From Nitrobacter sp. Nb-311A (GTDB lineage: Bacteria; Pseudomonadota; Alphaproteobacteria; Rhizobiales; Xanthobacteraceae): a stretch of 64,000 nt of DNA. This document shows, one piece after another, positions 60,842-64,000 of this stretch. The position numbers and the translations under genes were made by a program. The stretch lies in contig NZ_AAMY01000013.1 in assembly GCF_000152905.1 (NCBI RefSeq), forward strand, positions 48,813 to 112,812. Reading direction: 5' to 3'. The notes under the pieces were generated by a model, which was not told where the DNA came from, ran no database searches, and worked only from the letters and a program-made list of their open reading frames with translations. Numbering within the stretch: the first letter of the stretch is position 1; each line of letters begins with the position of its first letter.

Positions 60842-63800
60842 CACCGCCGCCGCGCATAAGCAGCTTCGCGACATCTCTCAGCGATTGATGCGCCTTGACG
60901 CCGCCAAGCAGAAGACGTTCCTGACGCAGCTTGCGGCACGGGGCGTCAATCTCGCGATGTTGCCGATCGCGCGGCAGGAACGGACACAAGCGCCGTTATC
61001 CTTCGCGCAATCGCGGCTGTGGTTTCTGTGGCGGATGGATCGGGATAGTGCCGCCTACAATATTTCGGCGACCGTGCGGATACGCGGCAACCTTCAAATG
61101 CGGGCGCTGCAGCAGGCGTTCGATGCGTTGGTCATTCGCCATAGCGCGCTGCGCACGATCTTCCGGCAAGAGGGCAGCGAAGCTGAACAGATCGTGCTCG
61201 ATCCGCAACCGGTCACGTTGCGGCAGGTGATGCTCGATGGCGACGACCGTCCAGGGCAGGCGCGTCTGCTGGCGCGTCAGGAAGCCTTGAGGCCTTTTGA
61301 TCTCGAGGCGGGTCCGCTGATGCGCGTCACATTGCTGGCGCTCGGGGAGGACGATCATTTTCTCGTCGTCACCCTGCACCATATTGTGGCCGACGGTTGG
61401 TCGATAGGCGTGCTGGTTGACGAGTTCTGGAAACTATACGCGGCCTTCGCGTGTGACGAGACGCCGACGCTAGCGCAGCCCGACATTGAATATGCCGACT
61501 ATGCCGAATGGCAGCGGTTATGGATAAGTGCAGTCGATGGCGGACGGCAGGTCGAATACTGGACTGCCCGTCTCAAAGATCCGACTGTGTTGCAGCTTCC
61601 AATCGACCATGCGCGGCCGGCGGTTCCTGATCTCGCCGGATCTGCGCTTCACCTCACGCTCGATCCGGCGCTTGCCGACGGGTTGCGTGCGCTGGCACGT
61701 CGGCATCGGACGACTTTGTTCGTCGTGCTGTTGGCAAGTCTCAAGCTGCTGCTTTATCGTTACACTGGACAGTCCGACATCTGTGTGGGCGTTCCTGTCG
61801 CCAACCGCCACCGCGATGAAGTCCGCGGCGTGATCGGACTGTTCGTCAACACACAGGTGCTTCGCACGGAGATCGACGGACGCGCCACGATTGCGGACTT
61901 CATAAACTCCGTCCATTCGGCGACAATCGAAGCGCAGGAGAACCAGGATCTTCCATTCGAGCGCTTGCTTGAAATTCTGCAGCCGAAGCGCAGCCTGAGC
62001 CAGAATCCGCTCTTTCAGGTTCTCTATAACCACCAACACCGGCGCGCGTCGGGCAATCCGCCGAGCCTGACCAACCTGCAAATCGAAAAGATTGATCCTG
62101 AGGTTGAGACCGTCAAATTCGACCTCGCCCTCGATAGCGAAGAAGGGCCATCCGGCGAAATCCGCGCGATCTTCACCTATGCTACAGCGCTGTTCGAGGC
62201 TTCCACGATTGAGCGTCTCGCGTCGCATTGGATCACGATCCTGAGAGTGATGGTTGAGAAGGACGCGCAGCCGATCGCCGGCATGGAGCTGCTATCGGAG
62301 CAGGAATGGGCCAGACTGCGGCAGTGGAATGACAATACCGATACCGGAAGTGCGTTCGAACCCGTGCATCGAACGGTTGCGAAGTTCGCGCGCGAGACGC
62401 CGGATGCTCCGGCGCTGATCTTCGGGGACGAGGTTATCACCTATGCCGAGCTTGATCGTCGCGCTAATCGGCTTGCACATCGTCTGATCAGGCTGGGCGT
62501 TCGCCCCTCCGATCTGGTCGGCATTTCGGCGCGACGTTCGCCGTCGCTCGTCATCGCGTTCATTGCGGTCCTGAAGACAGGGGCAGCCTATCTGCCGCTG
62601 GATCCGGAGCATCCGGCGACACGACAAGTCGATACCCTTCGCGACGCCGGCGCGCGCATCGTGCTGAGTGATGCTGAAGGCACGACACTGACGACGCCGG
62701 CCGAAATTGAAGTCGTTCCGCTTGAGTTGTCCGATCTCGAAGCGGAGCACGAAAGTGAACCTGAAATCAAAATAGCGCCCTCCAGCCTGGCCTATGTCAT
62801 CTATACTTCAGGGTCCACCGGGGTTCCGAAGGGCGTCGCCGTCGAGCATGGGCCATTCGCGATGCATTGCGAGGTTACCGCTGGTCTTTACGACATGGAT
62901 CGAAGCTCACGCGAGCTTCACTTCCTCTCCTTCACTTTCGACGGCGCCCATGAGCGCCTCTGGACGGCGTTGACGTGCGGCGCCGCGCTTGTGATGCGCG
63001 ACGGCGATCTGTGGTCGGCCGAGCAGACGCTCGATGTGCTGCGCGAAAAGCGTGTCACGAACGCCGGATTTCCGGCGGCCTACGTGCAGCAGCTTGCAGA
63101 CTGTGCGGCGTGGCACGGAAATCCGCCGCCGGTCGAGCTGTACTCGTTTGGTGGCGAGGCGATGCCGAAGGCCGGCTTCGACAAAATCAAACGCGCGCTG
63201 AATCCGCGGACGTTGATCAACGGCTACGGTCCGACCGAAACCGTTGTGACGCCGTTGCTCTGGAAGGTCGACGCCAGCGCAGAGATCGACGGCAGTTATG
63301 CGCCGATTGGGCGTCCGGTCGGACGCCGTTCGGCCTACGTTCTGGATCATGATCTCAACGTTGCGCCTGTTGGGGTTGCCGGCGAGCTTTACATTGGCGG
63401 TGCGGGACTGGCGCGGGGCTATTGGCGGCGCGGCGCGCTGACGGCGGAGCGCTTCATGCCTGATCCGTTCGGCCTGCCCGGAGCGCGGCTTTATCGCACC
63501 GGCGATGTGGCGCGATGGGGCGAGGACGGGGTGCTGGAGTATGTCGGGCGCGCCGACCATCAGGTGAAGATCCGCGGCTTCCGGATCGAGCTTGGCGAGA
63601 TCGAGGCGCGGCTTGCGGCGCAGGCGGGCGTGGGTGCGGCGGTGGTGGTGGCGCGCGAGGCCGGGACGGGACGCCAGCTTGTCGGTTATGTCAGCGGCGA
63701 GGCTCTGGATGCTGCGGCGCTGAAGGCTGCGCTGGCGGCGTCATTGCCGGACTACATGGTGCCGGCGCGGATCGTGGTGCTGGAGCGGCTGCCGCTGACG

Positions 63801-64000
63801 CCGAACGGCAAGATCGACCGCAAGGCGCTGCCGCCGCCGGACCGGCTTGCGGCTTCGGCCGAGCACATCGCGCCGCGCACGCCGGCGGAAGCCGCGCTCG
63901 CGACGATCTGGGCGGAGCTTCTCGGCCAGCCTGTCATCGGCGTCACAGACAATTTCTTTGAGCTTGGCGGCGACTCGATCATTTCGTTGCAGATGGTGAG
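60834..64000 (+). CDS. NRPS 3: C-A-T... (3' end outside window)
   Basis: An open frame from ATG 60834 to the window edge, about 1055 codons seen. Domains: C at about 50-490 (SFAQSRLWFLWRMD, LHHIVADGWS); A at about 510-1000 (YVIYTSGSTGVPKGVAVEHG, LSFTFDGAHERLWTAL, INGYGPTETVVTPLLW); carrier, Ser in GGDSII near 63975. By-eye pocket residues D-G-E-G-S-G-G-V-T resemble the DGE..GGVT codes of Orn/Lys-derived residues in pyoverdine-type synthetases, as I recall them; Glu239 again points to a basic side chain. The A-domain end and carrier are the second copy of the duplicated block. The ATG overlaps the NRPS 2 stop by 8 bp. Further modules and release domain lie downstream. Confidence 0.92.
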   Translation, partial: MSDTAAAHKQLRDISQRLMRLDAAKQKTFLTQLAARGVNLAMLPIARQERTQAPLSFAQSRLWFLWRMDRDSAAYNISATVRIRGNLQMRALQQAFDALVIRHSALRTIFRQEGSEAEQIVLDPQPVTLRQVMLDGDDRPGQARLLARQEALRPFDLEAGPLMRVTLLALGEDDHFLVVTLHHIVADGWSIGVLVDEFWKLYAAFACDETPTLAQPDIEYADYAEWQRLWISAVDGGRQVEYWTARLKDPTVLQLPIDHARPAVPDLAGSALHLTLDPALADGLRALARRHRTTLFVVLLASLKLLLYRYTGQSDICVGVPVANRHRDEVRGVIGLFVNTQVLRTEIDGRATIADFINSVHSATIEAQENQDLPFERLLEILQPKRSLSQNPLFQVLYNHQHRRASGNPPSLTNLQIEKIDPEVETVKFDLALDSEEGPSGEIRAIFTYATALFEASTIERLASHWITILRVMVEKDAQPIAGMELLSEQEWARLRQWNDNTDTGSAFEPVHRTVAKFARETPDAPALIFGDEVITYAELDRRANRLAHRLIRLGVRPSDLVGISARRSPSLVIAFIAVLKTGAAYLPLDPEHPATRQVDTLRDAGARIVLSDAEGTTLTTPAEIEVVPLELSDLEAEHESEPEIKIAPSSLAYVIYTSGSTGVPKGVAVEHGPFAMHCEVTAGLYDMDRSSRELHFLSFTFDGAHERLWTALTCGAALVMRDGDLWSAEQTLDVLREKRVTNAGFPAAYVQQLADCAAWHGNPPPVELYSFGGEAMPKAGFDKIKRALNPRTLINGYGPTETVVTPLLWKVDASAEIDGSYAPIGRPVGRRSAYVLDHDLNVAPVGVAGELYIGGAGLARGYWRRGALTAERFMPDPFGLPGARLYRTGDVARWGEDGVLEYVGRADHQVKIRGFRIELGEIEARLAAQAGVGAAVVVAREAGTGRQLVGYVSGEALDAAALKAALAASLPDYMVPARIVVLERLPLTPNGKIDRKALPPPDRLAASAEHIAPRTPAEAALATIWAELLGQPVIGVTDNFFELGGDSIISLQMV
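63336..63980 (+). repeat. 645-bp duplicated NRPS block, copy 2
   Basis: 644 of 645 bases identical to 60005-60649, offset 3331 bp. The identity ends abruptly after GACTCGATC at the carrier serine: copy 1 continues GTCGCC, copy 2 ATTTCG. Confidence 0.95.

Noticed and set aside
1..64000. CRISPR arrays, tRNA and rRNA genes
   Set aside because: No spaced direct-repeat array and no cloverleaf or rRNA-like stretch was noticed on reading; a tRNAscan/CRISPR search was not possible.

Overview
The window is about 64 kb of GC-rich chromosome from an alphaproteobacterium, most likely of the Nitrobacteraceae/Bradyrhizobiaceae (Bradyrhizobium, Rhodopseudomonas, Nitrobacter and relatives). The evidence is the style of the core genes (hemH, SPFH/NfeD pair, kdsD-like, SelO, treY, fused pabAB), the small rhizobial-type proteins, and two families of intergenic palindromic repeats that I associate with this group. 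The genus assignment is inference; no rRNA or tRNA gene is present to confirm it.

Layout. (1) 1-24 kb is mostly housekeeping: MAPEG protein (cut by the window edge), ferrochelatase, SPFH + NfeD, arabinose-5-phosphate isomerase, a beta-barrel protein, a ModE-like regulator, an MscS channel, a two-component flavin monooxygenase with its reductase, a coiled-coil membrane protein, a TonB receptor / periplasmic protein / di-heme peroxidase operon, SelO, TreY and a DUF2231 protein. Three decayed genes sit here: the first ~45 codons of an FGGY kinase, the C-terminal tail of a YgcG-type TPM protein, and a second TPM gene with a one-base frameshift. (2) 25.3-32.4 kb is a minus-strand block, more AT-rich than its surroundings, of surface-glycan genes: a YPDV-repeat protein, GT2, GT4, LicD, a TagD-like cytidylyltransferase, a secreted unknown and a GDPD-like protein. 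(3) 32.8-37 kb holds fused pabAB, a universal stress protein and an FkbM methyltransferase. (4) 37.5-38.8 kb is an intact IS3-family element with perfect 26-bp ends and a 3-bp target duplication. (5) 39-64 kb is a siderophore locus: a TonB-dependent receptor preceded by an Irr/ICE-like inverted repeat, then an MbtH protein, a type II thioesterase, a SyrP-like aspartyl beta-hydroxylase and three consecutive nonribosomal peptide synthetases, the last running off the window.

How the locus would work. The first synthetase starts with a fatty-acyl-AMP ligase and carrier, so the peptide is probably lipidated. Its first adenylation domain reads by eye as an aspartate code (DLTKVGHVG) and is followed by an epimerase, so with the hydroxylase the first residue is probably D-beta-hydroxyaspartate, a known iron ligand. 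The next adenylation domain carries Glu at pocket position 239 (a basic residue such as Orn/Lys is likely). Synthetase 2 adds an unassigned residue and probably glycine (DILQLGLVW). Synthetase 3 begins with a DGE..GGVT-type domain, resembling Orn/Lys-derived residue codes. The likely product is an acylated beta-hydroxyaspartate lipopeptide siderophore whose remaining residues and release step lie beyond position 64000.

The most striking sequence-level observation is a 645-bp block repeated with one mismatch in synthetases 2 and 3, a footprint of recent recombination between modules.
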